From: Sulfurimonas sp.
Lineage (GTDB): Bacteria > Campylobacterota > Campylobacteria > Campylobacterales > Sulfurimonadaceae
Reading direction: 5' to 3'
Length of the DNA stretch: 51,229 nt
NCBI GenBank assembly: GCA_026988235.1
Contig: JALSLQ010000014.1
Coordinates: 1 to 51,229, forward strand
Part shown: positions 1 to 8,826 of the stretch, in pieces
How the letters are laid out: each line of letters starts with the position of its first letter
Numbering within the stretch: position 1 is the stretch's first letter
Notes under the pieces: model-generated
What the model saw: the letters and a program-made list of their open reading frames with translations, nothing else
Told to the model about the DNA's origin: nothing
The model's database searches: none
Position numbers and translations under genes: made by a program

Positions 1-45
1 GGGCTTTGTGTCTTTGAAGACTAAAGTCAAGGTGCTTATAAAACA
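1..45 (+). repeat. Tail of an intergenic REP-like repeat cut by the window edge
   Basis: The first bases (GGGCTTTGTGTCTTTGAAGA, then CTAAAGTC) match the 3' tail of the repeat module at 32617-32640 and the reverse-strand tail at 33461-33485. The hairpin itself would lie just outside the window. It sits directly upstream of aguB. Seen in sequence; the identity of the missing part is inferred. Confidence 0.7.
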
Positions 46-60
46 ATCTAAAGGGTAAAA

Positions 61-957
61 ATGTCTGCAAAGGTAAAAGTAGCTGCAATTCAGATGAGCA
101 TGAGCAAAGACAAACAGGCAAATGTTGCAAAGGCTGAGCAGTTTGTCCGCGAGGCTGCTGAAAATGGGGCAAACATCATACTTTTACCTGAGCTTTTTGA
201 GACACTTTACTTTTGTAAAGATATGGATGAAAAATACTTTGCATGGGCAAAACCTTTGAAAAATAACACGCTAATCCAACATTTTGCAGATTTGGCAAAA
301 GCATACCATGTAGTTGTATTAGTTAGTTATTTTGAAAAATCAGATGAGGGCTACAAGGTGAATTGCGAAGCAAGAGAGGTTAGCTTGGGCTATTTTAACT
401 CACTTGTAGTTGTTGATGCAGACGGAACTGTGATGGATAATTACCGAAAAACACATATACCTGACGGCTCGGGCTATGAAGAAAAATTTTATTTTAAACC
501 CGGAGATACAGGCTTTAAAGTCTATGAAACGACTTACGGAAAAATCGGTGTGGGTATCTGCTGGGATCAGTGGTTTTGTGAGACAGCACGGGCTTTGACA
601 CTGATGGGTGCAGAGATTATCTTTTACCCGACAGCCATAGGGAGTGAACCCGAAATAGGGCTTGACTCAAAAGAACACTGGCAAAGAGTACAGATGGGAC
701 ATGCCGCGACAAATACTGTTCCTGTTGTAGCTGCAAACAGAATTGGCACAGAAACAGGGGAGAGTTGTGAGCTTAGCTTTTATGGTTCTTCTTTTATAAC
801 AGATTATACCGGCAAAAAAATTGCCGAAGCTTCTCGTGACAAGGAAGAGATAATTTACGGCGAATATAATTTAGATGAAAATGCAAAACAAAGAGGATAC
901 TGGGCTCTTTTAAAAGACAGACGCCCAAATATGTATACTAAAATTTGTTCAAAATAA
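61..957 (+). CDS. aguB: N-carbamoylputrescine amidase (nitrilase superfamily)
   Basis: This 298-aa protein is of the nitrilase/carbon-nitrogen hydrolase family and has the usual AguB length. The Glu-Lys-Cys catalytic triad is visible: E44 in LLPELFE, K130 in NYRKTHIP and C167 in GVGICWDQWF. The WDQWF context after the cysteine and the DGSGY loop after the lysine are typical of AguB, which hydrolyses N-carbamoylputrescine to putrescine, CO2 and ammonia in agmatine-to-putrescine polyamine synthesis. The ATG has AAGGG upstream. About a dozen residues around 98-109 (KVNCEAREVS) look like an insertion compared with the AguB proteins I remember. The 3' end overlaps convergent miaA by 20 bp. The agmatine deiminase partner is not in the window. 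Confidence 0.88.
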   Translation: MSAKVKVAAIQMSMSKDKQANVAKAEQFVREAAENGANIILLPELFETLYFCKDMDEKYFAWAKPLKNNTLIQHFADLAKAYHVVVLVSYFEKSDEGYKVNCEAREVSLGYFNSLVVVDADGTVMDNYRKTHIPDGSGYEEKFYFKPGDTGFKVYETTYGKIGVGICWDQWFCETARALTLMGAEIIFYPTAIGSEPEIGLDSKEHWQRVQMGHAATNTVPVVAANRIGTETGESCELSFYGSSFITDYTGKKIAEASRDKEEIIYGEYNLDENAKQRGYWALLKDRRPNMYTKICSK

Positions 958-1828
958 GTTTTTCTAAATCTTCAAGTTTTGCACTGCTGACATCAGTAAA
1001 CTGTGTACGGTTAAAGGTCTGCTGTCTTTTTGCAAGTTGGGCGGTGTGTGTAGAAATGAGTGAGAGCATTTCATCTTTTTCAATTTTTCCGTCTAAATAA
1101 TCAAGCACTTCTACTATGCCGATGGCACCCATGGCATGGGGTGTTCTTGTGTACTTTTGTTCCAAAAAACAGACCTCGTCAATAAGCCCTTGTTCATACA
1201 TCTTTTGGGTTCTTTTTTGGATGCGTTCACGCAATACTTCACGCTCTACATCAATATTGTAAATATCTATATCTGGAATAACAGGCTTAGGAGGGTTTTG
1301 CTTAAACCATTCACTTGGAGTGATGCCTGATGCTTCATAAATCAAGAGTGCTTTTTCTATGCGGTATTTGTCATTGGGTGCTATTTTTTGCATATATGCT
1401 GTATCAATTTTTGTCAAAAGCTTATAACAAGCATCTAAGTCTTGTAATTGTGCTGTTACATGTAAACTATGTTCTTGATTGATTTTTGGTAAAGAGGAAA
1501 GTCCCTCAAGCAAAGATTTGAGGTAAAAAGAGGTACCGCCGACTATAACGAGATTTTTGTTTTCTTTGTTACATGTAAAGTGTACTTTTTTGTATAAATC
1601 TATAAAAATATCAACACTAAAATGTTCATTAACAAAGAGTTCGTTGATACCATAATGTTTGATTTGTGCCAACTCTTTAGAAGAAGGTTTTGCAGAGACG
1701 ATGTCAATCTCCTTATAAATACTAAGAGAATCTATAGAAAGAATGTACGCATTCATCTCTTTGGCAATGGCAATGGCTAAATCACTTTTTCCTGAAGCAG
1801 TCGGTCCTATGATGGCTATTTGTTTCAT
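938..1828 (-). CDS. miaA: tRNA dimethylallyltransferase MiaA
   Basis: MiaA prenylates the N6 of adenosine 37 in tRNAs reading UNN codons. The 296-aa protein has the P-loop GPTASGKS at residues 8-15, followed by DSLSIYKEIDI, the counterpart of the DSxQxY substrate motif, then SAKPS and GGTSFYL. It is the last gene of a minus-strand set after the EEP nuclease, with 17 bp between them. No Shine-Dalgarno sequence precedes the ATG; instead TATAAT lies 6 nt upstream (1840-1835), so an internal leaderless promoter is possible. Two copies of the TTACATGTAA palindrome lie inside the gene (1456-1465, 1569-1578), encoding LHVT and FTCN. Confidence 0.93.
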   Translation of the reverse strand: MKQIAIIGPTASGKSDLAIAIAKEMNAYILSIDSLSIYKEIDIVSAKPSSKELAQIKHYGINELFVNEHFSVDIFIDLYKKVHFTCNKENKNLVIVGGTSFYLKSLLEGLSSLPKINQEHSLHVTAQLQDLDACYKLLTKIDTAYMQKIAPNDKYRIEKALLIYEASGITPSEWFKQNPPKPVIPDIDIYNIDVEREVLRERIQKRTQKMYEQGLIDEVCFLEQKYTRTPHAMGAIGIVEVLDYLDGKIEKDEMLSLISTHTAQLAKRQQTFNRTQFTDVSSAKLEDLEKLILNKF

Positions 1829-1834
1829 AAAAGG

Positions 1835-1840
1835 ATTATA
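1835..1840 (-). promoter_or_regulatory. Candidate -10 box giving a leaderless miaA mRNA
   Basis: Reading the minus strand, TATAAT is followed by CCTTTT and then the miaA ATG. Campylobacterota sigma-70 promoters rely mainly on the -10 hexamer with transcription starting about 6-7 nt downstream, which would place the 5' end on the start codon. No ribosome-binding site is visible. The position and spacing are seen; the use is inferred. Confidence 0.4.
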
Positions 1841-1845
1841 TCACT

Positions 1846-2583
1846 TTATTGTTCAAGTTCAAAAAGTGCATAAATGGGATTATGATCTGAGACTTTTTTT
1901 GTATCAATTGCTACGGCTGTTAAAGGTTTGATACCACGATAATAAATATGATCAATGGTTTGTGAAAAAATTTGTTTTACATGATGAGTATTGTCAACAA
2001 CAAGTTTTTTAAGCCCTAACTCTTCTTGAAAATTCTTTAAAATTTGCAGACGCTTTTTATTCCAGTTATTAAAATCTCCGCCGATTATTAATGGAGCGTT
2101 TATAGTTTGGAGATGATTTTTTATTTGTTGTAATTCTTGTTCAAAAGTTTTATGGGAGACAAAATTAACGGCATGAATATTGGTAAAATAGAGCATTTTT
2201 TCATTACATATTTTGTGTTGTGTGATTAAAAAACTCTTATGTGTTGTAAATCCAAGTTCTTTTTTATGAGAAAGCGATGTTGTCGTACTCTCAAATGAAG
2301 ATTTTGTCGCAGTTAAAACACCAAAAATATTTTGCTTTGTCTCAATATTTGTTCCAAGAATAAAAGAGTATTGATGGAAAAAAAAGGGTCTGTTTTTTGG
2401 GTATTTTACCTCTTGCAATAATAATATATCACTCGGATATGTTTGCATAAGAGTAGAAAAGTTTTCTGTAAATTCTTTTGTTTGGTTCTCTTTATGTATA
2501 TTCCACACTAAAAGAGAAAATTTACAGGGTAATGTGTTGGCTTGATGTATCAGTTTTTTTGGTATCTGTTTTGGAATGAACAT
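1846..2583 (-). CDS. Endonuclease/exonuclease/phosphatase (EEP) family protein
   Basis: This 245-aa protein carries the ordered EEP/DNase I-fold motifs: an Asn in VWNIHK, the metal-binding Glu in LLLQEV, NIHAVNF, the Asp/Asn pair in GGDFNNWN, IDHIYYRG, and the terminal SDH of VSDHNPI. Such enzymes cleave phosphodiesters in DNA, RNA or phospholipids; the substrate cannot be told here. No signal peptide is obvious. It follows the cardiolipin synthase gene with only 2 bp between them and precedes miaA by 17 bp, so it is probably co-transcribed. Pairing with a phospholipase-D-type enzyme may hint at a lipid-related role, but this is weak. Confidence 0.85.
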   Translation of the reverse strand: MFIPKQIPKKLIHQANTLPCKFSLLVWNIHKENQTKEFTENFSTLMQTYPSDILLLQEVKYPKNRPFFFHQYSFILGTNIETKQNIFGVLTATKSSFESTTTSLSHKKELGFTTHKSFLITQHKICNEKMLYFTNIHAVNFVSHKTFEQELQQIKNHLQTINAPLIIGGDFNNWNKKRLQILKNFQEELGLKKLVVDNTHHVKQIFSQTIDHIYYRGIKPLTAVAIDTKKVSDHNPIYALFELEQ

Positions 2584-2585
2584 GA

Positions 2586-4001
2586 TTATAGTACCGGTGA
2601 AGTTAGTCTTGCTAAACGCGTGATAAGTTTAAAAAGAAAAGATTTTTTCTCAATTTCTGTGATGTTTATCTCATAAGCATGTTTAAAATCATTTTCAAAC
2701 ATTGCTTTTATCTCTTGCGTAAAAGGCTTATCTGTGATTAAAGCCGTAATCTCAAAATTGAGTCTTAAAGAACGGTTGTCAAGATTTGCAGTCCCTACGG
2801 TTGCATGAGAATCATCTATAAGCATTACTTTTTGATGCAAAAAGCCATTATTGTAACGAAAAAACTTCACACCTGTCGCTCCAACATTTTTAAAATAGGT
2901 AAATGCCGCAAGATAGACAAGAATATGGTCTGCTTTATCAGGAATAAGAATGCGTACATCCACACCTCGTAAGCCCGCTAACTGCAAAGCCTTGCTAATA
3001 GCCCCGTCGGGAACAAAATAAGGGCTTGAAATCCAGATGCGTTTTTTTGCAGCGTTGATGGCTTGAATGAACATCAATGAAGCAGTTTCTAGCCTATCCG
3101 CAGGCGAAGAAGGAACAATTAAAATTTTTTTATTCTCTTTTTGTGAAGGAATAGGGTTCCATTGCAGATGCTTTATAAAAGATTCGGTAGCCCAGTACCA
3201 GTCTTCAATAAAAGTTTTTTGTACGGCTATGACGGAAGCTCCTGTAATTTTTATATGCGTATCTCTCCAGTGTCCGAATTTTTTACTTTTTGAGAGATAT
3301 TCATCCCCAATATTATGCCCACCAATCCATGCTGACTTTCCATCAATAACAACTATTTTACGATGATTTCTAAAATTGATTTGAAATCTGTTTCTAATGC
3401 CTTTTTGGGTGTGAAAATTATACACCTGTATGCCTGCTTGTCGCATTGTATCAAGGTAGCCTTGAGAAAGTTGATAACTTCCTATTTCATCATACAAAAA
3501 GTATATTTGTACCCCTTCTTTGGCTTTTTGTATGAGAGCGTGTTGTATTTGAAGTCCGAGAGTATCGTCGCGGATGATGTAAAACTTCAAAAGTATATAT
3601 TTTTTTGCTTCATCTATACCGGCGAAAATGCTTTGAAATGTTTTTTCACCATCAATAAGTAAATCAAGTGCATTCGCTTGAAGATAAGGCATCTTAACTA
3701 ACTGTTGAGCGGTGCTTTCAAAAATGCCTAGAGACGATTCATCGGGTGTATAATTTTTTGCTTGTGTGACGACATCTTTTAGTTTTTTATTGACAAGCTT
3801 TTCAGCCTCTTTGCGTGCTACTGTGTACCCATTGAACTTGCTTCTACCGAAAAACCAGTAAAGAGGAATGGCAATGTAAGGCAGGGTGATAAGTGAAATG
3901 ACCCATGCTGTTGCACCTTGTGAAGTTCTTGCAGTCATGACGGCATTGAGGGCAGAGAGTACGCCGAGTAAGGAGACAAAGACTACTAGAGTAAAAAGCA
4001 T
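2586..4001 (-). CDS. cls: Cardiolipin synthase (phospholipase D superfamily)
   Basis: The enzyme joins two phosphatidylglycerols into cardiolipin at the inner membrane. The 471-aa protein starts with two membrane segments (about residues 2-22 and 32-52), then two PLD catalytic HKD motifs: HRKIVVID (H213, K215, D220) and HQKVMLID (H389, K391, D396), each followed by a glycine-rich strand (WIGGHN, VGTANLDNRS). Length and layout match ClsA-type enzymes. It is the first gene of the minus-strand set cls-EEP-miaA. The upstream gap to the lipoprotein gene is only 9 bp, so transcription may start further up. Confidence 0.92.
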   Translation of the reverse strand: MLFTLVVFVSLLGVLSALNAVMTARTSQGATAWVISLITLPYIAIPLYWFFGRSKFNGYTVARKEAEKLVNKKLKDVVTQAKNYTPDESSLGIFESTAQQLVKMPYLQANALDLLIDGEKTFQSIFAGIDEAKKYILLKFYIIRDDTLGLQIQHALIQKAKEGVQIYFLYDEIGSYQLSQGYLDTMRQAGIQVYNFHTQKGIRNRFQINFRNHRKIVVIDGKSAWIGGHNIGDEYLSKSKKFGHWRDTHIKITGASVIAVQKTFIEDWYWATESFIKHLQWNPIPSQKENKKILIVPSSPADRLETASLMFIQAINAAKKRIWISSPYFVPDGAISKALQLAGLRGVDVRILIPDKADHILVYLAAFTYFKNVGATGVKFFRYNNGFLHQKVMLIDDSHATVGTANLDNRSLRLNFEITALITDKPFTQEIKAMFENDFKHAYEINITEIEKKSFLFKLITRLARLTSPVL

Positions 4002-4010
4002 TGCAGCGCC

Positions 4011-4685
4011 TTAGTGTGAATTTTTTTCTTCAATCAGCTCAATAGTTTCATCTGTGTTATTTAAAAGTTTTGGTTCATTTTCGGGTGCAATATTGCCACT
4101 AAGGGCTTTGATAAGTTCACTTTCTTGTTCTTTACCTAGTTTACCGCTTGCTACGGTGTCGATGATTTTTTCGGCTATACGCATTTTTGTCATATTTTCC
4201 TGCTGATGAAAATATTTGTCGAGATTGTCTTGATAGGCTCTGAGTTTGTCATCATGTCGGCGTTTAAAATAGAGATAAATAAAATAAGAGGCAACAAGTA
4301 ATACTAAAAAAAGTATAAGTAAAAGATAGCGTTTTAGCTCCATAGCATCTTGACGCTCTAAGTTGCGTTGTTTTGCTTCAAATGCCTCTTTTTCTTTTGC
4401 TTGCGTTAAGAGCATTTTTTCTTTTTGGGCAGATGCTTCTAGCTTGATTTTTTCTAATAATTGTGCTTTTTCCATCTTAGCCAAAGTTGTTTGTGCATTT
4501 ATTTTTGCCAGTTCCTGCTCTTTTTGGGCATCTATTTTTTTAAGCTGTACTTCTTTTGTATCGGCAATTTTTGCTTCAAAAGCTTTTTTTTGTTCAAGCT
4601 TCTTTGCTGCAATTTCTTCTTTTGATTCATTGAAATTACAGGCATTAAACAACAGTAGAAATGAGAGAAACATGATAAATTTCAT
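4011..4685 (-). CDS. Lipoprotein with long periplasmic coiled coil and a C-proximal transmembrane helix
   Basis: I do not recognise the family. The start is placed at the ATG that opens a lipoprotein signal (MKFIMFLSFLLLFNAC, lipid-acceptor C16); an upstream in-frame ATG at 4787 would bury this signal behind 34 residues. Residues about 20-117 are almost pure Lys/Glu/Ala/Gln heptads, predicted to be one continuous helix or coiled coil. Residues about 120-140 (YLLLILFLVLLVASYFIYLY) form a transmembrane helix, and the last 80 residues would be cytoplasmic with an acidic tail. A lipidated N-terminus plus an inner-membrane helix separated by about 97 helical residues is an unusual topology. It is divergent from the FIST kinase gene and 9 bp from cls. 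Confidence 0.7.
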   Translation of the reverse strand: MKFIMFLSFLLLFNACNFNESKEEIAAKKLEQKKAFEAKIADTKEVQLKKIDAQKEQELAKINAQTTLAKMEKAQLLEKIKLEASAQKEKMLLTQAKEKEAFEAKQRNLERQDAMELKRYLLLILFLVLLVASYFIYLYFKRRHDDKLRAYQDNLDKYFHQQENMTKMRIAEKIIDTVASGKLGKEQESELIKALSGNIAPENEPKLLNNTDETIELIEEKNSH

Positions 4686-4757
4686 TATTGTACAAGCCTT
4701 TTTAAATTTAGAATATTTTACTAAAATTTTTGTTTGATAGATATTAATTAATGATTT

Positions 4758-4773
4758 TATAATATCATATAGT
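4758..4773 (+). promoter_or_regulatory. Candidate promoter of the FIST hybrid kinase gene
   Basis: TATAAT (4758-4763) and TATAGT (4768-4773) are two overlapping -10-like boxes 26-36 bp before the ATG at 4799, in the short divergent gap. Either would give a leader of about 20-30 nt. There is no clear -35, as is usual in this phylum. Confidence 0.4.
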
Positions 4774-4798
4774 GTAAACTCAAACAAAAAGATTGCTT

Positions 4799-7700
4799 AT
4801 GCAACAATATAATTGTAAATATACAGATTCAGATACCTTCTTAAAATTTTTAAAAAACTCTTCTATTGATGTACATCAGGAAAATATTTTAATTCAAATG
4901 TTCACTTCCTTGGAATCAAAACAAGAAATTGAAAATATTGCATTACATGTAAGGTCTGTTTTTACAAATGCAGTTCTTGTCGGTGCTTCTTCCGCGGGAG
5001 AAATACTCAATGGTGAAATGCTAGACAATAGAACGGTTGTAAGTATTTCCATCTTTGAAAAAACAAAAATCACTGCCTCTTATGCAGTAGAAAAAGACTC
5101 TTATACTTTAGGTTTGGCTTTGTCCAAAAAAATATTTGACAAAGAGACAAAATGTGTCATTACATTTTTAGACGGACTTGAACATAACGGACAGGAGTAT
5201 CTACACGGGCTCTCATCTTGTAATTTTAACAAAGTAGCTATTGCAGGTGGTATGGCTGCAGATATGCTTCACTTTAAGCAAACCTACACGATTTTTGGTG
5301 AGAAAGTTTTTGACGGAGGTGCCGTATGTGTTGGACTAGAGGGTGAAGCGTTAGAGGTTTTTCAGGATTATAATTTAGGTTGGAAGGCAGTAGGTCCGAC
5401 ATTTATGATTACCAAATCTGATGGAGCCAGAGTCTATGAGATAGATTACAGACCTGCAAAAGATGTTTATGCCGAAGTGCTTGGTGAATTTGCGGTAGAC
5501 AATATGCCCGCTTCCACAATAGAATTTCCACTTATTCGCAAAGAAGACAATATGTTAATAGCACGCTCAATGCTGAGTGTGTTTGATGATGGTAGTCTAT
5601 TGTACGGCGGTACTTTGGAAGAAGGAGAAGAAGTCTATTTTGGTATAGGGAGTAGAACACTTGTTAATCAGTACAATCTAAAAGAAGATTTGGACGAGAT
5701 GGATTCTTTACAAGCATGTTTCATCTACTCCTGTATTGCTAGAAAACAGTTTTTAGACAAGGAAATTGAGAAAATATTTCGATTGCTTGAAAACAAGGCA
5801 CCGACAAGTGGTTTTTTTACCTTTGGAGAATTTTTTCTTAATGATAAAAAAGCAAAACTTCTTAATGTGACGACAACAATGCTTTTCTTACGAGAAAAAG
5901 GGACAAAATCTGTAAAGCGTACACTGGATGAGAAAAGAAAATTTACAAATAATTCCAAAACGGATAGCGCACTTTTTAATCTTATAGAGTATGTGACAAC
6001 TACATTAAAAAAGCAGGAAAAAAGTTTTAAGAGTTCAAAATTTAAACTTGATGAGTTCTTAAAAGCTCTTGACAGTGTGGTTATTATTTCAAGAACGGAC
6101 AAGCTTGGAAATATTACTTATGTCAATGAGCGTTTTGAGGAAATAAGTGGCTATAAAAAAGAAGAACTTATAGGAAAAGCACATAATATTGTGCGTCATC
6201 CTGATGTTTCAAATGAAATTTTTCAAGAGTTGTGGAATGAAATAACAAAAGGAAATATTTGGCAGGGAGAATTTATCAATAGGGCAAAAGATGGGAGTGA
6301 CTACTATGTAAAAAGCTCAATTATCCCGATTCATGATGAAAATAATGAGATTATAGAGTACATGGCGATTCGTGAAGATGTTACTTCTTTAGTACAAAGC
6401 AGAAAAAAAGCAGAAAAAGCAGAGGCTGCTCAGTCGATGTTTTTAGCTAATATGAGTCATGAAATAAGAACACCTATGAACGGTATTTTGGGATTTAGCG
6501 AACTTCTTGCAAAAACTAAGCTAGATGCTACACAAGAAAAATATATAAATGTCATTAACAGTTCTACAAAGACACTTTTGAATATTGTCAATGATATTTT
6601 AGACTCTTCTAAAATCAGTAATAATAAGATTTTACTTGAAAAGATGTCTCTTGACCCTTTTGTTGAATTTTTTACAACACATGAATTGTTACAGTCGGTG
6701 GCGGAGGAAAAATCATTACAGTATACGATTGAAATTGATGAAGCAATATCTCCATGTATTTATAGTGATGCAACTCGACTGCGTCAAATACTAATTAATC
6801 TGCTCTCAAATGCGATTAAATTTACACCAGAGTATGGCGATGTCAGGTTTGAAATATCTTTAGTAGAAAAAAAAGCAAACAAACAAAGAGTTCGTTTTAG
6901 TATTCAAGACAGTGGTATTGGGATTGCGAAAGAAAAAATAGAACAAATTTTTAAACCTTTTGCACAGGCTGAGACTTCTACGACTAGAAAGTTCGGAGGA
7001 ACAGGCTTAGGGCTTAGTATTAGTGCTGATTTGTTACAAGTTTTTGGCTGTGAATTACAAGTCGATTCTCAAGAAAATGAAGGGAGTAATTTCTTTTTTG
7101 TTTTGGATTTCGATACATGTAACATGGTAGAAACTGATGTAGATGAGAGGAATGTTTATACAAAATGTCAAGAAGAAGGTGCTTGTAATGATGTCCGTTT
7201 AAATGTTTTGATTGCAGAAGATTACAAGGTAAATAGAATGCTTATATTATCTATTTTTGAAAAATATAAAAATATTACACTTGAGTTTGCTGTGAATGGG
7301 CGAGAAGCAGTAAATAAAGTAAAAGAAAATGAGTATGATTTAGTTTTTATGGACATAAATATGCCTGTGATGAATGGTTTGGATGCTACAAAAGTTATAA
7401 GAGAAGAGTTACAATCTGATGTCGTGATTGTAGCACTTACGGCAAATGCTATACAAGGAGACAAAGAAAAATTCCTTGCTCAGGGTATGAATGATTACTT
7501 GAGTAAACCGATTGATATGATAAGTTTAGAAAAAATATTATATAAATATGTAACAAAACAAATGAGTGAAGAAATCATAGATATAGAGGCTGTTTTAAAG
7601 CAAGTAAATAAAAAAATAGGACTCAATAAAGAAATAGGTATGAAACTTTTAAACTTATTTTTAGAAAGCTTACAAGAGCTTGTGCCTGTTCTTGAAAATG

Positions 7701-7912
7701 CTTTTAAAGAAGAAGATAATAAAAAAATTTATGAGACCGCACATAAACTAAAAGGTGCTGCAGGAGCACTCTTTCTTGAAGATATTTATGAGCTTATGCA
7801 AGAAGTAGAAAAAAGTGCTTTAGCTGAAGATGCAATGCATCATAAAGATAAAGTGGAAGTTCTTTATACATATATTGAAGCATTTGAAAAAGGAGTTGCA
7901 CAATCTCAATAA
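4799..7912 (+). CDS. Hybrid sensor histidine kinase: FIST-PAS-HisKA-HATPase-REC-Hpt
   Basis: This is a multi-domain phosphorelay protein of about 1037 aa. Residues about 1-390 form a FIST sensor module (GASSAGEI near 68, AIAGGMAAD near 150), thought to bind small ligands such as amino acids. A PAS domain with a PAC tail follows at about 420-540 (GNITYVNERFEEISGY). The HisKA phospho-acceptor is H554 in SHEIRTPMNG, followed by the HATPase N-box (NLLSNAIKFT) and G-boxes. A receiver has acceptor D852 in VFMDINMP and KPID, and a C-terminal Hpt domain has H982 in AHKLKGAAG. No membrane segment is seen, so it is probably cytosolic. The ATG at 4799 is preferred to the TTG two codons upstream. The Hpt suggests output to a separate regulator not present nearby. 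Confidence 0.9.
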   Translation: MQQYNCKYTDSDTFLKFLKNSSIDVHQENILIQMFTSLESKQEIENIALHVRSVFTNAVLVGASSAGEILNGEMLDNRTVVSISIFEKTKITASYAVEKDSYTLGLALSKKIFDKETKCVITFLDGLEHNGQEYLHGLSSCNFNKVAIAGGMAADMLHFKQTYTIFGEKVFDGGAVCVGLEGEALEVFQDYNLGWKAVGPTFMITKSDGARVYEIDYRPAKDVYAEVLGEFAVDNMPASTIEFPLIRKEDNMLIARSMLSVFDDGSLLYGGTLEEGEEVYFGIGSRTLVNQYNLKEDLDEMDSLQACFIYSCIARKQFLDKEIEKIFRLLENKAPTSGFFTFGEFFLNDKKAKLLNVTTTMLFLREKGTKSVKRTLDEKRKFTNNSKTDSALFNLIEYVTTTLKKQEKSFKSSKFKLDEFLKALDSVVIISRTDKLGNITYVNERFEEISGYKKEELIGKAHNIVRHPDVSNEIFQELWNEITKGNIWQGEFINRAKDGSDYYVKSSIIPIHDENNEIIEYMAIREDVTSLVQSRKKAEKAEAAQSMFLANMSHEIRTPMNGILGFSELLAKTKLDATQEKYINVINSSTKTLLNIVNDILDSSKISNNKILLEKMSLDPFVEFFTTHELLQSVAEEKSLQYTIEIDEAISPCIYSDATRLRQILINLLSNAIKFTPEYGDVRFEISLVEKKANKQRVRFSIQDSGIGIAKEKIEQIFKPFAQAETSTTRKFGGTGLGLSISADLLQVFGCELQVDSQENEGSNFFFVLDFDTCNMVETDVDERNVYTKCQEEGACNDVRLNVLIAEDYKVNRMLILSIFEKYKNITLEFAVNGREAVNKVKENEYDLVFMDINMPVMNGLDATKVIREELQSDVVIVALTANAIQGDKEKFLAQGMNDYLSKPIDMISLEKILYKYVTKQMSEEIIDIEAVLKQVNKKIGLNKEIGMKLLNLFLESLQELVPVLENAFKEEDNKKIYETAHKLKGAAGALFLEDIYELMQEVEKSALAEDAMHHKDKVEVLYTYIEAFEKGVAQSQ

Positions 7913-7965
7913 CATTTAAATCACATTTGGGTAAAATATAAAAAATAGTGAAGATGAGGTTTGAT

Positions 7966-8826
7966 TTGCAACGAATAATACAAAAAGCAAAAGATTTTAA
8001 TGAACTTGTGATGTTTGAACATTCCATCTTTTCACTACCATTTATATTTATAGCGATGATTGTAGCAGCTGATGGTTGGTTTGGTTTGTGGCTTTTTATG
8101 ATGGGGATTTTTGCAGCACTCAGTGCGAGAAATTTTGCGATGGGTGTGAACCGCTATGCAGACAGTGATATAGATGCAAAAAACCCTCGAACTTCAAACC
8201 GTCCAAATGTTGACGGGAGATTAGACAAAGTAAGTATTCTTATTTTTATTATTGTGAATGCGGTAATTTTTGTTGCAGTAGCATATATGATAAATTCTCT
8301 TGCATTTGCGCTCAGTATTCCTATTTTATTTGTTTTGGCTTCATACTCTTACTTCAAGCGTTTTAGCGCCTTGGCGCATGTCGTTTTAGGACTTGCATTA
8401 GGGCTTGCTCCTATTGCGGGAGTAGTTGCGGTAAGTGCATCTATACCATTGTGGTCAGTTTTACTCTCTTTGGGCGTGATTTTTTGGGTCGCAGGGTTTG
8501 ATTTGCTCTATTCATTGCAAGATATAGAGTTTGACAAAGACAATGACCTTTACTCTATTCCCTCTCGTTATGGGGCAGATGCTACACTTTTTATCTCGGC
8601 ACTTTTTCATGCCCTTACAGTGCTCTTTTGGCTCCTTTTTGTATGGGCTGCAGACCTTGGCACATTCGCTTACATTGCAGCCGTTGGCAGTGGATTTGTT
8701 CTTTATTATGAGCAGACATTAGTGCGAAGAGATTTTACAAAGATTGACCGTGCTTTTTTTACGGTCAATGGCTATTTGGGCATTGCCTTTTTGGTTTTAA
8801 TCATTATAGATAGGATAGTATCATGA
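7966..8826 (+). CDS. mqnP: UbiA-family prenyltransferase, probably MqnP of the futalosine menaquinone pathway
   Basis: This integral membrane prenyltransferase has about eight hydrophobic helices. Both UbiA polyprenyl-diphosphate motifs are visible: NRYADSDIDAKNPRT (residues 62-76) and QDIEFDKDND (about 185-194). The opening (KDFNELVMFEHSIFSLPF) is typical of the MqnP branch. Campylobacterota make menaquinone by the futalosine route, so the likely reaction is prenylation of 1,4-dihydroxy-6-naphthoate. The start is uncertain: GTG 7948, ATG 7954 and TTG 7966 are in frame. TTG 7966 has GATGAGG at ideal spacing and gives 286 aa. It overlaps the next gene by 4 bp (ATGA). Confidence 0.85.
   Translation: MQRIIQKAKDFNELVMFEHSIFSLPFIFIAMIVAADGWFGLWLFMMGIFAALSARNFAMGVNRYADSDIDAKNPRTSNRPNVDGRLDKVSILIFIIVNAVIFVAVAYMINSLAFALSIPILFVLASYSYFKRFSALAHVVLGLALGLAPIAGVVAVSASIPLWSVLLSLGVIFWVAGFDLLYSLQDIEFDKDNDLYSIPSRYGADATLFISALFHALTVLFWLLFVWAADLGTFAYIAAVGSGFVLYYEQTLVRRDFTKIDRAFFTVNGYLGIAFLVLIIIDRIVS

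Noticed and set aside
4685..4787. 34-residue N-terminal extension of the coiled-coil lipoprotein
   Set aside because: It would hide a clear lipoprotein signal and overlaps the divergent promoter region.
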